NCBI RefSeq assembly: GCF_025567315.1
Contig: NZ_JAOQJE010000014.1
Location: forward strand, 11,815-75,814
Reading direction: 5' to 3'
Length of the DNA stretch: 64,000 bases
From: Agathobaculum ammoniilyticum
Lineage (GTDB): Bacteria; Bacillota; Clostridia; Oscillospirales; Butyricicoccaceae
Below are positions 24,538 through 32,486 of the stretch, piece after piece (position 1 is the first letter of the stretch; each line of letters opens with the position of its first letter). A model generated the notes under the pieces. That model saw only the letters and a program-made list of their open reading frames with translations. It made no database searches and was not told the DNA's origin. The translations under genes and the position numbers were made by a program.

Positions 24538-25023
24538 TTAGAATACGCGCTTTGCGCGTGGGCTTTTGTTCGCTTTGCGCGGGGCGCTGCCTGCGCGGCG
24601 CGGCGGCTGCGCCGCCTGAGACTGCGAGGCGCGGGGCTTCTTTTTGCCCCGGCGCGACTGGATGCGCGCGTTTTTTTCCGCAAGCTGCGCGGATACGTCC
24701 GCATAGCCGCTGTCCTGCGCCGCGAGCCGCTGCACCGCCGCGGACGCCAGGCCGATATCGGTCACTGCGCATACCGCGCAGCCGCCCTTGCCGATCGCAG
24801 CGCCCAGCGTCTGCTTATCCACCGGCAGGACGAGAAACGGTACGTTTGCGCGTTCGGCATAAAACGCGGCCTTCTTCGCCGTACTCTCGCCGGCATCTGA
24901 TGCAGCCATCACGCAGCGGGCCTTTTTCTCCATGCAGGCCTCGCGCACCAGCTCGTCGCCGAACGCCAGCTTGCCGGCGCGCCGCGCCAGCCCCAGCATC
25001 CGGAGGACGGGATCATTCATCAT
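24538..25023 (-). CDS. ylxQ: YlxQ, L7Ae/L30e-family RNA-binding protein
   Basis: 161 residues. Residues 1-100 are the kink-turn-binding fold: LRMLGLARRAGKLAFGDELV, ARCVMAASDAGESTAKKAAF, VPFLVLPVDKQTLGAAIGK. The last 50 residues form a basic, Arg/Lys/Ala-rich tail (RRGKKKPRASQSQAAQPP). It overlaps rnpM; GGAGG just upstream serves the adjacent ATG codons at 25023 and 25020. Conserved in nusA-infB operons; its precise RNA target is not settled. Confidence 0.88.
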   Translation of the reverse strand: MMNDPVLRMLGLARRAGKLAFGDELVREACMEKKARCVMAASDAGESTAKKAAFYAERANVPFLVLPVDKQTLGAAIGKGGCAVCAVTDIGLASAAVQRLAAQDSGYADVSAQLAEKNARIQSRRGKKKPRASQSQAAQPPRRAGSAPRKANKSPRAKRVF

Positions 25024-25291
25024 GCGCGCCCTCCTCCATCTGCTTTTCCAGCGCGCTGTACACGTCCTCCGGCACCTCGACCGAAAGCGCACGTTCGATC
25101 GCGCGGCTCTTGCGCGCTTTTTTCAGGCACTCCGGCCTGCTGCACAGATAGGCGCCGCGCCCCGGCGCTTTCCCCCTGAAGTCCAGCGAAAGCGCACCCT
25201 CCGGTGAACGCACCACGCGGATCAGCTCGCGCTTGGGAAACATTTCGCGGCAGCCGAGGCATTGCCGCATGGGAACCTTTTTCTGTACCAT
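25013..25291 (-). CDS. rnpM: YlxR / RnpM, RNase P modulator
   Basis: 92 residues. The DUF448 signature is MRQCLGCREMFPKRELIRVV with GRGAYLCSRPECLKKA, a compact RNA-binding fold with cysteine pairs. In Bacillus the homologue binds RNase P RNA and lowers its activity. Start at 25291 (MVQKKVPMRQ). Immediately downstream of nusA and overlapping ylxQ. Confidence 0.93.
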   Translation of the reverse strand: MVQKKVPMRQCLGCREMFPKRELIRVVRSPEGALSLDFRGKAPGRGAYLCSRPECLKKARKSRAIERALSVEVPEDVYSALEKQMEEGAHDE

Positions 25292-25313
25292 ATTCTGCCG
25301 CACCCCCGTTTTG

Positions 25314-26378
25314 TTATTCGCCCTGTGATTCCGGAGCGATGTCAATTTTGCAGCCGGTCAGCTTGGCGGCAAGGCGGGCGTTCTGCCCCTCCTTGCCGAT
25401 GGCGAGCGAAAGCTGGTCGTCCGGTACAATCACGCGGCAGGACTTGTTGTCCGCCTGCACAGACGCGGAGATCACGTCAGCGGGGGCGAGCGCTGCGGAA
25501 ACGAACTGCGCCGTATCCTCACTCCACTTGATGATATCGATTTTTTCACCGTTCAGCTCGCCGGTGATGTTGGCGACGCGCGCGCCGCGCGTACCCACGC
25601 ATGCGCCGATCGGATCGACGTTCTCGTCGTGCGATGTAACCGCGATCTTGGTGCGGTTGCCCGCTTCACGCGCGATCGACTTGACCTCAACCACGCCGGA
25701 ATGGATTTCCGGCACCTCAAGCTCAAACAGGCGCTTGACCAGGCCCGGGTGCGTGCGCGATACCACGACCTGCGGACCGCGCGTGCCGCGGCGCACTTCG
25801 ATCAGGTATACCTTGACGCGCTGCCCTTCGGCAAGCTGCTCCCCGCGCACCTGCTCAGAAGCGGCTAGGACTGCTTCGCTCTTTTCGCCGCCCGAAACCA
25901 CGTCCAGATACGCGTTGCCCGAGCGGGGGTCGATACGGGCGATCACGCCGGTCAGGATCTCATGCTCCTTGCTCTCAAACTCCGAGATCACCATGCCGCG
26001 CTCCGCTTCACGGATGCCCTGGATAATGACCTGCTTGGCGGTCTGCGCCGCGATGCGGCCGAACGACTTGGTCGGGATGTCAATATCTATGATATCGCCC
26101 ACCATGGGATTGTTCTTATACTCGGCCGCCTCCTCGAGTGTGATCTCCTCATACGGCTCATAGAGGTCCTCCGCCTTGACGACCGTTTTGCGCACATACA
26201 TGCGGATGGTCTTTTTATCCCGATCCGGTTCAACGAACACATTGTCCGTCATCCCGTCGTTGTCGCGCTTGTAAGCAGTAATCAAAGCCTGGCCCACGCG
26301 GTCGAGCATGTAATCGACCGGTATCCCCTTTTCCTTTTCGAGCTGCTCCAGCGCGTCAAAAAATTCTGCGTTCACCAT
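25314..26378 (-). CDS. nusA: Transcription termination/antitermination factor NusA
   Basis: Binds RNA polymerase and nascent RNA, promoting pausing, termination and, with others, rRNA antitermination. 354 residues: N-terminal domain (FFDALEQLEKEKGIPVDYML), S1 domain (about 130-200, GVIARIDPRSGNAYLDV), KH1 (PIGACVGTRGARV) and KH2 (SLAIGKEGQNARLAAKLTG). No acidic C-terminal repeats, as usual in Firmicutes. Follows rimP. Confidence 0.98.
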   Translation of the reverse strand: MVNAEFFDALEQLEKEKGIPVDYMLDRVGQALITAYKRDNDGMTDNVFVEPDRDKKTIRMYVRKTVVKAEDLYEPYEEITLEEAAEYKNNPMVGDIIDIDIPTKSFGRIAAQTAKQVIIQGIREAERGMVISEFESKEHEILTGVIARIDPRSGNAYLDVVSGGEKSEAVLAASEQVRGEQLAEGQRVKVYLIEVRRGTRGPQVVVSRTHPGLVKRLFELEVPEIHSGVVEVKSIAREAGNRTKIAVTSHDENVDPIGACVGTRGARVANITGELNGEKIDIIKWSEDTAQFVSAALAPADVISASVQADNKSCRVIVPDDQLSLAIGKEGQNARLAAKLTGCKIDIAPESQGE

Positions 26379-26396
26379 TTTTTCCGGTTCATCTCC

Positions 26397-26861
26397 TTAA
26401 ATTTCAACCGCAAGTCGCACCGCGGCTATATCTTTGGGTTCATAAACAGTCTGCTGCCCGCCGCTCTCCAGCGTCACGCAGCCGTTATCATAGGCAACGA
26501 GGGTGCCTTCCGTCTGCTTTGCGCCGTTTACAGGCTTATAAAAGCCGAGTTCGACCGGATGGCCGATAAACGCCGCGAAATGCTCCGGCCGCTTGAGTCG
26601 TCTCGACAACCCCGCCGAGGAAACGCACAGCGTATAGGACGGCATATCGTCGAATTCCTTTTCATCCAGCATGGGGTCGAGCGCGCGCGAAACCTGCTCG
26701 CACTGGTCGATCTGCACGCCCTCCGGATGATCGACGGTCACGGTCAGCATATACCGGCCGCCCTCCTTTTCAAATTCCACGTCCCACAGGGAAACGCCGG
26801 CCTGCTCGCACAAGGGCTTTACCAACTCTTCCACACGGGCGACGATCTGCTTTGCCTGCAA
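26397..26861 (-). CDS. rimP: Ribosome maturation factor RimP
   Basis: Helps assemble the 30S subunit. 154 residues: LCEQAGVSLWDVEFEKEGG, LTVTVDHPEGVQIDQCEQVS, LCVSSAGLSRRLKRPEHFAA (the PG-x-RxL block is AGLSRRL here) and a C-terminal SH3-like part. The start is a TTG at 26861: AAAGGAGGG lies six bases ahead and there is no ATG in frame. First gene of the nusA-infB operon, with a structured leader. Confidence 0.93.
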   Translation of the reverse strand: MQAKQIVARVEELVKPLCEQAGVSLWDVEFEKEGGRYMLTVTVDHPEGVQIDQCEQVSRALDPMLDEKEFDDMPSYTLCVSSAGLSRRLKRPEHFAAFIGHPVELGFYKPVNGAKQTEGTLVAYDNGCVTLESGGQQTVYEPKDIAAVRLAVEI

Positions 26862-26897
26862 AGCCGTCCCTCCTTTTCCGATTTCTCTCAAGCAAAG

Positions 26898-26927
26898 CGT
26901 AAGGAGTGGCTTTCGCCACTCCTTACG
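26898..26927 (-). promoter_or_regulatory. GNRA-capped hairpin in rimP leader
   Basis: A perfect 13-base stem CGTAAGGAGTGGC with its complement; in the transcript the loop is GAAA closed by C-G, a GNRA tetraloop. No T-run follows, so it is not a simple terminator. It sits between the promoter and rimP, where nusA-operon control would act. Confidence 0.65.
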
Positions 26928-26950
26928 GTTACTTCTTACTTAACGACAGT

Positions 26951-26979
26951 AGTATAGCACGAAATCCCGCACATTGCAA
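26951..26979 (-). promoter_or_regulatory. Promoter of the rimP-nusA-infB operon
   Basis: Minus-strand TTGCAA (26974-26979), 17 bases, TGC-TATACT (26951-26956). Start near 26944, leaving an 80-base leader. Confidence 0.75.
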
Positions 26980-27045
26980 GGGGTTTCTGTGTTTTTCTTT
27001 TCTGTTTGAAGATATTTCGGCGATACATTCCGCACGAAAGCAAAA

Positions 27046-27085
27046 AGAAAAAGGTTATCCAGTAAGCACGCTACTGGATAACCTT
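27046..27085 (-). terminator. Terminator after rplQ
   Basis: Stem AAGGTTATCCAGTA (27051-27064) with its complement (27072-27085), followed on the minus strand by TTTTTC. Ends the alpha operon 38 bases after rplQ. Confidence 0.88.
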
Positions 27086-27122
27086 TTTGCGTCATCTTCC
27101 TGCTTCCAAGTGAGCCGTTATC

Positions 27123-27467
27123 TTACTTAACCAGCTCGATGATCGCCATTTCCGCTGCGTCGCCGCGGCGCGGGCCGGTCTTGATGATGCGGGTGTAACC
27201 GCCGTTACGGCTTGCATACTCCGGCGCGATTTCAGAGAACAGCTTTGCAACAACAGCTTCCTTGGTGATGAAAGCCATCGCCTGACGGCGGGAAGCGAGC
27301 GTGTTCTTCTTGCCGAGAGTAATCATCTTTTCGGTCAGCGGGCCGACTTCCTTGGCGCGGGCAACGGTGGTCTCGACCCTGCCGTTTTCCAGCAGATAGG
27401 TCACCATCGCGCGCAGCATGGCCATACGGTGATCGGTAGGACGGCCGAGCTTGCGATTGTTAGCCAT
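27123..27467 (-). CDS. rplQ: 50S ribosomal protein L17
   Basis: 114 residues, the short bacterial form. Signature RKLGRPTDHRMAMLRAMVTYLL and the tail GGYTRIIKTGPRRGDAAEMA. Sits near the exit tunnel of the 50S subunit. Last gene of the cluster, 70 bases downstream of rpoA, before a strong terminator. Confidence 0.98.
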   Translation of the reverse strand: MANNRKLGRPTDHRMAMLRAMVTYLLENGRVETTVARAKEVGPLTEKMITLGKKNTLASRRQAMAFITKEAVVAKLFSEIAPEYASRNGGYTRIIKTGPRRGDAAEMAIIELVK

Positions 27468-27537
27468 TCGTGTTTACCTCCAAAATAAAGTAAAGGCGGC
27501 GGCGCGGCTTTTCGTGCCGCCGCATTATCGGTCTTTC

Positions 27538-28485
27538 TTATTCGTCGGACTTGGCAAGCGACAGGCCCATGGCCTCCAGCTTGCCGATGACCTCTTCCAG
27601 CGATTTGCGGCCCAGGTTGCGGACCTTCATCATGTCCTCTTCCGAGGTGTTGATCAGATCCTCCACTGTGTTGATACCCGCGCGCTTGAGGCAGTTGAAC
27701 GAGCGCACCGAGAAGTCAAGCTCCTCAATGGTCATCTCAAGCACCTTATCGTGCTGCGCTTCGGCCTTTTCAACAACCGTGGATTTGGAGCCGATCTCGT
27801 CGGACAGGTCGACGAACAGGTCGAGATGGTCTCGCAGCACCTTTGCGCCAAGCGAAACCGCGTCGCGCGCGGTGATGGTGCCGTCGGTCCAGATCTCGAG
27901 CGTAAGCTTATCATAGTCGGTCAGGTCGCGCACACGGGTGTTCTCCACCGTATAGTTGACCTTGTAAACTGGTGTGTAGATCGAATCCACCGGAATGACG
28001 CCGATGGAGGTCTGGTGCTGCTTATTCTTCTCGGCCGGAACGTAGCCGCGGCCCGAAGTCAGCGTGATCTCCATGGACAGGCGCGCATCGCTCATCAGGG
28101 TAGCGATGTGCAGGTCGGGATTGAGGATCTCGACCTCGCCGTCAGCGTGGATGTCGCCAGCCTTTACCTCGCCCTCGCCGGCGGCCTCGATGTAGACCGT
28201 CTTGGGGCCGTCGCAGTGCAGCTTGGCGATGATGCCCTTGATGTTCAGTACGATCTCGGTCACGTCTTCCTTAACGCCCGGGATGGTGGAGAACTCATGC
28301 TGCACGCCGGCGATCTTGATGCTCGACGCGGCCGTACCCGGCAGCGACGAAAGCAGAATGCGGCGCAGGGAGTTGCCCAGCGTGGTGCCATATCCGCGCT
28401 CCAGCGGTTCCACGACGAATTTGCCGTAAGAGCCGTCTTCAGCGAGCTGTTCACAGTCAATACGCGGCTTTTCGATTTCGATCAT
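27538..28485 (-). CDS. rpoA: RNA polymerase alpha subunit
   Basis: Scaffold of RNA polymerase; the N-domain dimerises and the C-domain contacts DNA UP elements and activators. 315 residues. N-domain: FVVEPLERGYGTTLGNSLRR, LSSLPGTAASSIKI; flexible linker near 230-245; C-domain with LDFSVRSFNCLKRAGINTVE and VRNLGRKSLEEVIGKLEAMG. Full length, between rpsD and rplQ. Confidence 0.98.
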   Translation of the reverse strand: MIEIEKPRIDCEQLAEDGSYGKFVVEPLERGYGTTLGNSLRRILLSSLPGTAASSIKIAGVQHEFSTIPGVKEDVTEIVLNIKGIIAKLHCDGPKTVYIEAAGEGEVKAGDIHADGEVEILNPDLHIATLMSDARLSMEITLTSGRGYVPAEKNKQHQTSIGVIPVDSIYTPVYKVNYTVENTRVRDLTDYDKLTLEIWTDGTITARDAVSLGAKVLRDHLDLFVDLSDEIGSKSTVVEKAEAQHDKVLEMTIEELDFSVRSFNCLKRAGINTVEDLINTSEEDMMKVRNLGRKSLEEVIGKLEAMGLSLAKSDE

Positions 28486-28569
28486 TTGGTACCCTCCTTC
28501 ACGTTGGTTGGAAACTCTAAGCGGAGCAGGCGGCGCAGGCGCCGCGCAGGCTCCAAAAGCGAGGGTCTG

Positions 28570-29163
28570 TTACTTCGAGTACAACTCGACGATGAGGTGC
28601 TCGGATACATCATAATCGATGTCATCACGCGCCGGCATCGAGGCGATCCTGCCCTCAAAGGAATCCTTGGCCTTGTCGATCCACTTGGGGCATTGCTTCT
28701 TGCCGTTCTCCTCCAGCAGGGTCTTGAACTTGGCGGAGCTGCGGGATTTCTCGCAGACCGCGACAACATCGCCCGGCTTGACCTGATAGGACGGGATATT
28801 GACGCGCTTGCCATTTACGGTGAAGTGCGCATGGTTGACGAGCTGGCGCGCCTCGCGGCGGGTGTTCGCAAAGCCCATGCGGAATACGACGTTGTCCAGG
28901 CGGCGCTCAAGCTCCTGAAGCAGGATCTCACCGGTGATGCCCTGCTTACGTTCGGCCTTCTCATAGTAAGCATGGAACTGCTTCTCGAGCACGCCATAGA
29001 TGAATTTTACCTTCTGCTTCTCGTTGAGCTGCATGCCGTATTCGGACTGCTTGCGGCGGGACTGCTTGGGCTGGCGCTTGGTGGACTTGGAGTAACCAAG
29101 TACCGCGGGGGAGAGACCAAGCGTCTTGCAGCGCTTGAGAACGGGCTGTGTATTCTTAGCCAT
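28570..29163 (-). CDS. rpsD: 30S ribosomal protein S4
   Basis: Assembly-initiating protein that binds 16S RNA; 197 residues. The RNA-binding S4 domain is LERRLDNVVFRMGFANTRRE ARQLVNHAHF. Only one cysteine is seen in the N-terminal part, so this is the zinc-free form. Known in Bacillus to repress its own mRNA; no leader site is recognisable here because the gene is inside the operon. Confidence 0.98.
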   Translation of the reverse strand: MAKNTQPVLKRCKTLGLSPAVLGYSKSTKRQPKQSRRKQSEYGMQLNEKQKVKFIYGVLEKQFHAYYEKAERKQGITGEILLQELERRLDNVVFRMGFANTRREARQLVNHAHFTVNGKRVNIPSYQVKPGDVVAVCEKSRSSAKFKTLLEENGKKQCPKWIDKAKDSFEGRIASMPARDDIDYDVSEHLIVELYSK

Positions 29164-29181
29164 TGATTGGTTTCCTCCTTA

Positions 29182-29589
29182 TTATACTCTTCTGCGCTTG
29201 GGCGGACGGCAGCCATTGTGCGGGATCGGGGTCACGTCCTTAATCATGGTGACCTCAAGCCCCGCGGCCTGCAGCGCGCGGATCGCAGCCTCGCGGCCGG
29301 AACCCGGTCCCTTAACGTAAACCTCAACCGTCTTCAGGCCGTGCTCCATCGCGGCGGCCGCGGCGGTTTCAGCCGCGGTCTGCGCGGCGAACGGGGTGGA
29401 CTTACGCGAGCCGCGGAAGCCCATTTCGCCAGAGGAAGCCCAGGAAATTGCGTTGCCGTTCAGGTCGGTAATGGTAACGATGGTGTTGTTGAAAGAGGAA
29501 CGGATGTGAGCCGCGCCCTTTTCAATGTTCTTGCGCTCGCGGCGGCGCGTACGGGTCGCCGCGCCCTTTTTCTGCTGTACCTTAGCCAT
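29182..29589 (-). CDS. rpsK: 30S ribosomal protein S11
   Basis: 135 residues, platform protein of the 30S subunit. Signatures: AHIRSSFNNTIVTITDLNGN, AAETAAAAAMEHGLKTVEV, VKGPGSGREAAIRAL and the basic end HNGCRPPKRRRV. An 18-base gap separates it from rpsD. Confidence 0.98.
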   Translation of the reverse strand: MAKVQQKKGAATRTRRRERKNIEKGAAHIRSSFNNTIVTITDLNGNAISWASSGEMGFRGSRKSTPFAAQTAAETAAAAAMEHGLKTVEVYVKGPGSGREAAIRALQAAGLEVTMIKDVTPIPHNGCRPPKRRRV

Positions 29590-29605
29590 TTATACGTTCC
29601 CCTCC

Positions 29606-29974
29606 TTACTTCTTCTTGTTCGCAATGGTCTTCTTGGGACCCTTGCGGGTACGGGCGTTGGTCTTGGTGCGCTGGCCGCGTACCGGCAGGCCGCGGCGGT
29701 GGCGCAGGCCGCGGTAGCAGCCGATTTCAACCAAACGCTTGATATTCAGGCCGATCTCGCGGCGCAGGTCGCCCTCGACGTTGTAGTCGCGGTCGATTAC
29801 TTCACGCAGCTTGGCGGCTTCTTCTTCGGTCAGGTCCTTGACGCGGGTATCGGGATTGATACCGGTCTTGGCAAGGATTTCGTTGGACGTCTTGCGGCCA
29901 ATGCCGAAGACGTAGGTCAGGCCGATCTCCACGCGCTTCTCGCGGGGAAGGTCAACACCGGCAATACGTGCCAT
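29606..29974 (-). CDS. rpsM: 30S ribosomal protein S13
   Basis: 122 residues; head protein that contacts the P-site tRNA and bridges to the 50S. Signatures: MARIAGVDLPREKRVEIGLT, YVFGIGRKTS, CYRGLRHRRGLPVRGQRTKT and a Lys-rich C-tail. Preceded by an unusually long spacer (364 bases after rpmJ) full of hairpins. Confidence 0.98.
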   Translation of the reverse strand: MARIAGVDLPREKRVEIGLTYVFGIGRKTSNEILAKTGINPDTRVKDLTEEEAAKLREVIDRDYNVEGDLRREIGLNIKRLVEIGCYRGLRHRRGLPVRGQRTKTNARTRKGPKKTIANKKK

Positions 29975-30179
29975 ACTTTATAAAACCTCCGATTTGTTTA
30001 CACTGAGGCGTGTTGGCAAACACAGTGTAGGGACCGCCTCCGCCCCTGCAGCGCCGCGCGCCCGCGCGTGCTTGTCGTGTTCGCGTAAACCATCATCCCG
30101 CGCCATGACGCGCGGCAATTTATCTGGAAACGGTAGAAAAACCGCTTCACACATTCGCGCCGTCCGGCGCATGCAATCA

Positions 30180-30332
30180 GAAAACGGCCATGCCGTTTTC
30201 ATCAAAAGCGCGAGCTTCGCCCGTGCTTTTGATTCCCCGACCCAGCGGCCTTGGGCCGCGCTGCTCGGGTATCGAAAACAAGTTTCTCCCGAACTTGTTT
30301 TCGTATATAGGGGACTTTTGAAGTCCCCTATA
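30180..30332 (-). repeat. Hairpin-chain element, copy B (rpmJ-rpsM spacer)
   Basis: In transcript order, beginning seven bases after the rpmJ stop: hairpin 1 (30306-30332, 12-base arms TATAGGGGACTT), hairpin 2 (30273-30303, arms CGAAAACAAGTT), hairpin 3 (30235-30270, outer CCCGA/TCGGG), hairpin 4 (30201-30233, arms ATCAAAAGC) and hairpin 5 (30180-30200, GAAAACGG around CATGG). It aligns part by part with the copy at 43365-43516. Further small hairpins (GCGCCG/CGGCGC, CCGCGC/GCGCGG) continue to about 30000. Confidence 0.75.
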
Positions 30333-30338
30333 AGATTT

Positions 30339-30452
30339 TTAGCCCTGCTTCTGCTTATGCTTCGGGTTCTGGCAGATAACCATGACCTTGCCCTTGCGGC
30401 GGATGATCTTGCACTTCTCGCAGATCGGCTTAACAGATGGTCTTACCTTCAT
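30339..30452 (-). CDS. rpmJ: 50S ribosomal protein L36
   Basis: 37 residues, MKVRPSVKPICEKCKIIRR and VMVICQNPKHKQKQG. The three Cys and one His (CxxC..C..H) make the zinc-binding form. Too short for most gene callers but complete, with AGGTAAAATGTC ahead of the ATG. Standard place between infA and rpsM. Confidence 0.97.
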   Translation of the reverse strand: MKVRPSVKPICEKCKIIRRKGKVMVICQNPKHKQKQG

Positions 30453-30551
30453 GACATTTTACCTCCATCAAAAATTTTGGTGGGATGGGACACCGGAAAA
30501 CCGGCGACCGCTGGCGCTCGGGTCACATACGCGCCTCCGCCCGCTTTTGGG

Positions 30552-30770
30552 TCACTTGGAACGCCAAGTGATACGACCGCGGGTCAGGTCGTAGGGCGAC
30601 ATCTGAACGGTGACCTTGTCGCCGGGAAGAATGCGGATAAAGTTCATGCGGAGCTTGCCTGAAATATGAGCCAGTATCTTATGGCCGTTGGGCAGTTCCA
30701 CCTGAAACATCGCGTTAGGCAGCGCCTCTATGACGGTACCTTCGAGTTCGATTACATCATCTTTTGCCAT
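30552..30770 (-). CDS. infA: Translation initiation factor IF-1
   Basis: 72 residues, an OB fold that fills the A site during initiation. MAKDDVIELEGTVIEALPNA, VELPNGHKILAHISGK and SPYDLTRGRITWR are the family blocks. Between the KOW protein gene and rpmJ. Confidence 0.98.
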   Translation of the reverse strand: MAKDDVIELEGTVIEALPNAMFQVELPNGHKILAHISGKLRMNFIRILPGDKVTVQMSPYDLTRGRITWRSK

Positions 30771-30792
30771 ATATGTGTATTACCCTCCTCGG

Positions 30793-31071
30793 TCAATTTG
30801 CGTCCTCGTCCCCTGTCCAAAGGGAAAGGGCCTTGCGTATGTCGCTGTTGGTCAGGCGGCCGGACTCCAGCAGCTTGCGCGCCGTACGCCCGTCACTCGG
30901 TCCCTGGTAGCTCACATGCTTGCGGCGCTTGCGCTTGGGACTTTCCGCCCTGCGCGCGCGCCCGTTTGCCAGCAGAAGAAAATCCCCCTCTTCCGCCATG
31001 ACAAGCATGAGCCTGCCCTTGTCCCTGCCGGTCAGCGACAGCACGATATCGGCTGTGTGGGCCTCCACCAT
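30793..31071 (-). CDS. KOW-domain RNA-binding protein (L14e-like)
   Basis: 92 residues. Residues 8-35 form a KOW motif: DIVLSLTGRDKGRLMLVMAE, and a basic stretch follows (RRAESPKRKRRKHVSY). Small proteins of this kind, resembling archaeal/eukaryotic L14e, are common between map and infA in Firmicutes, with no defined role. One base overlaps the map stop. Confidence 0.85.
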   Translation of the reverse strand: MVEAHTADIVLSLTGRDKGRLMLVMAEEGDFLLLANGRARRAESPKRKRRKHVSYQGPSDGRTARKLLESGRLTNSDIRKALSLWTGDEDAN

Positions 31072-31835
31072 TACAACACCTCACCGTCGATGCTGGTTAG
31101 TATCTCCGGCTCGCCATCCGTAATGGCGATCGTGTTCTCATAGTGGGCGGACAGCTTCCCGTCCCTGGTTTTGACGGTCCAGCCGTCCGGCAGGACCTTG
31201 ACGTCATACACACCCACATTGACCATGGGTTCCACTGCGATAGTCATACCACGCTGCAGCCGGATTCCATGGCCCGGATGGCCGAAATTCGGTACTTCGG
31301 GTGATTCGTGCAGGTTCTCCCCTACGCCGTGGCCGACGTAAGCGCGCACCACCGAAAAGCCGTTTTTCTCCACATAGGCCTGCACGGCTGCGGAGATATC
31401 GGAAACGCGGTAGCCCTCGCGGGCAAATTTGATACCCTCATAGAAGCTCTGCCGGGTCACTTCGATCAGACGCCTAGCCTCCTCGGACACCTCACCGCAG
31501 GGTACGGTGCAGGCGCAGTCGCCGTGGTAGCCGCCAATATAGGCGCCAACGTCCACTTTGACGATATCCCCCTCCCGCACCACATGATGCTTTGAGGGGA
31601 TGCCGTGGATGACCTCGTCGTTGACCGATACGCAGGCGCTGCTGGGAAAGCCGCCGTAACCGAGGAACGAGGGCTTCGCGCCCGCGTCCTCGATCGTCTT
31701 GCGGACGATCCGGTCGATTTCGCCTGTCGTGACGCCGGGACGGACCGCGTCCGCCGCCGCTTTCCGCGCAAGCGCGGTAATGCGGCCGGCGACACGCATC
31801 CGTTCGAGCTCTTTTTCTGACTTCAAATGGATCAT
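31071..31835 (-). CDS. map: Methionine aminopeptidase, type I
   Basis: Removes the initiator methionine from new proteins. 254 residues. Metal ligands are in VDVGAYIGGYHGDCACTVP (two Asp), HGVGENLHESPEVPNFG (His), IAVEPMVNVG (Glu) and AHYENTIAI (Glu). No N-terminal extension. Three bases behind adk. Confidence 0.97.
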   Translation of the reverse strand: MIHLKSEKELERMRVAGRITALARKAAADAVRPGVTTGEIDRIVRKTIEDAGAKPSFLGYGGFPSSACVSVNDEVIHGIPSKHHVVREGDIVKVDVGAYIGGYHGDCACTVPCGEVSEEARRLIEVTRQSFYEGIKFAREGYRVSDISAAVQAYVEKNGFSVVRAYVGHGVGENLHESPEVPNFGHPGHGIRLQRGMTIAVEPMVNVGVYDVKVLPDGWTVKTRDGKLSAHYENTIAITDGEPEILTSIDGEVL

Positions 31836-31838
31836 AGC

Positions 31839-32468
31839 TTACAGACCCAACGCCTGAACGGCGATCTGTTCCGTCTGGCGGATACCCTGCGTACCATCGA
31901 TGCTTTTGAGCTTGCCCTGCTTACCATAGTAATCCTTGAGCGGCTCGGTCTGCTCATGGTAGGTTGCCAAACGGTGCTGCACCACATCCGGCTTGTCATC
32001 CTTGCGGATATGCAGCTTGTCGCCGCACACATCGCAGGTGTCCGCCTGTCTGGGCGGGTTGGCCTTGATGTGGTAGGACGCGCCGCACTTGAGGCAGACA
32101 CGGCGGCCGGTCATACGGCCCTCGATCACCTCGTCCGGCACTTCCAGCGAAAGCGCGCAGTCGATCGTTGCGATCGTATCCAGCGCCTCCGCCTGCGGGA
32201 TGGTGCGCGGGAACCCGTCCAGGATGAAGCCATTTTTACAATCCGGCTCGGCAATGCGCTCCTTGAGCATGCCGATCACGACTCCGTCCGGTACAAGCTG
32301 CCCTGCATCCATAAACTGCTTGGCCGACTGGCCGAGCGGTGTGTTGTTCTTGATCGCTTCGCGCAGAATATTGCCGGTCGATACGCTCGGCACCCCCATC
32401 TTTTCCACAAGATAGGACGCAAGCGTGCCTTTGCCGGCGCCCGGAGCGCCCAGTAAAATCAGATTCAC
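31839..32468 (-). CDS. adk: Adenylate kinase
   Basis: Balances AMP, ADP and ATP. 209 residues. P-loop LLGAPGAGKGTLA, ILDGFPRTIPQAEAL, and a LID domain with two cysteine pairs (CLKCGASYH and CDVCGDKLH) binding zinc, the form usual in Gram-positives. Between secY and map, as normal. Confidence 0.98.
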   Translation of the reverse strand: MNLILLGAPGAGKGTLASYLVEKMGVPSVSTGNILREAIKNNTPLGQSAKQFMDAGQLVPDGVVIGMLKERIAEPDCKNGFILDGFPRTIPQAEALDTIATIDCALSLEVPDEVIEGRMTGRRVCLKCGASYHIKANPPRQADTCDVCGDKLHIRKDDKPDVVQHRLATYHEQTEPLKDYYGKQGKLKSIDGTQGIRQTEQIAVQALGL

Positions 32469-32486
32469 TTCAGTATGCCTCCAGCA

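Noticed and set aside
30453..30551. A small gene in the rpmJ-infA spacer
   Set aside because: No frame with a ribosome site; only short hairpins are present.
30552..30570. CACTTGG/CCAAGTG hairpin at the infA stop as a terminator
   Set aside because: It is made of the last infA codons, lacks a T-run, and rpmJ follows.
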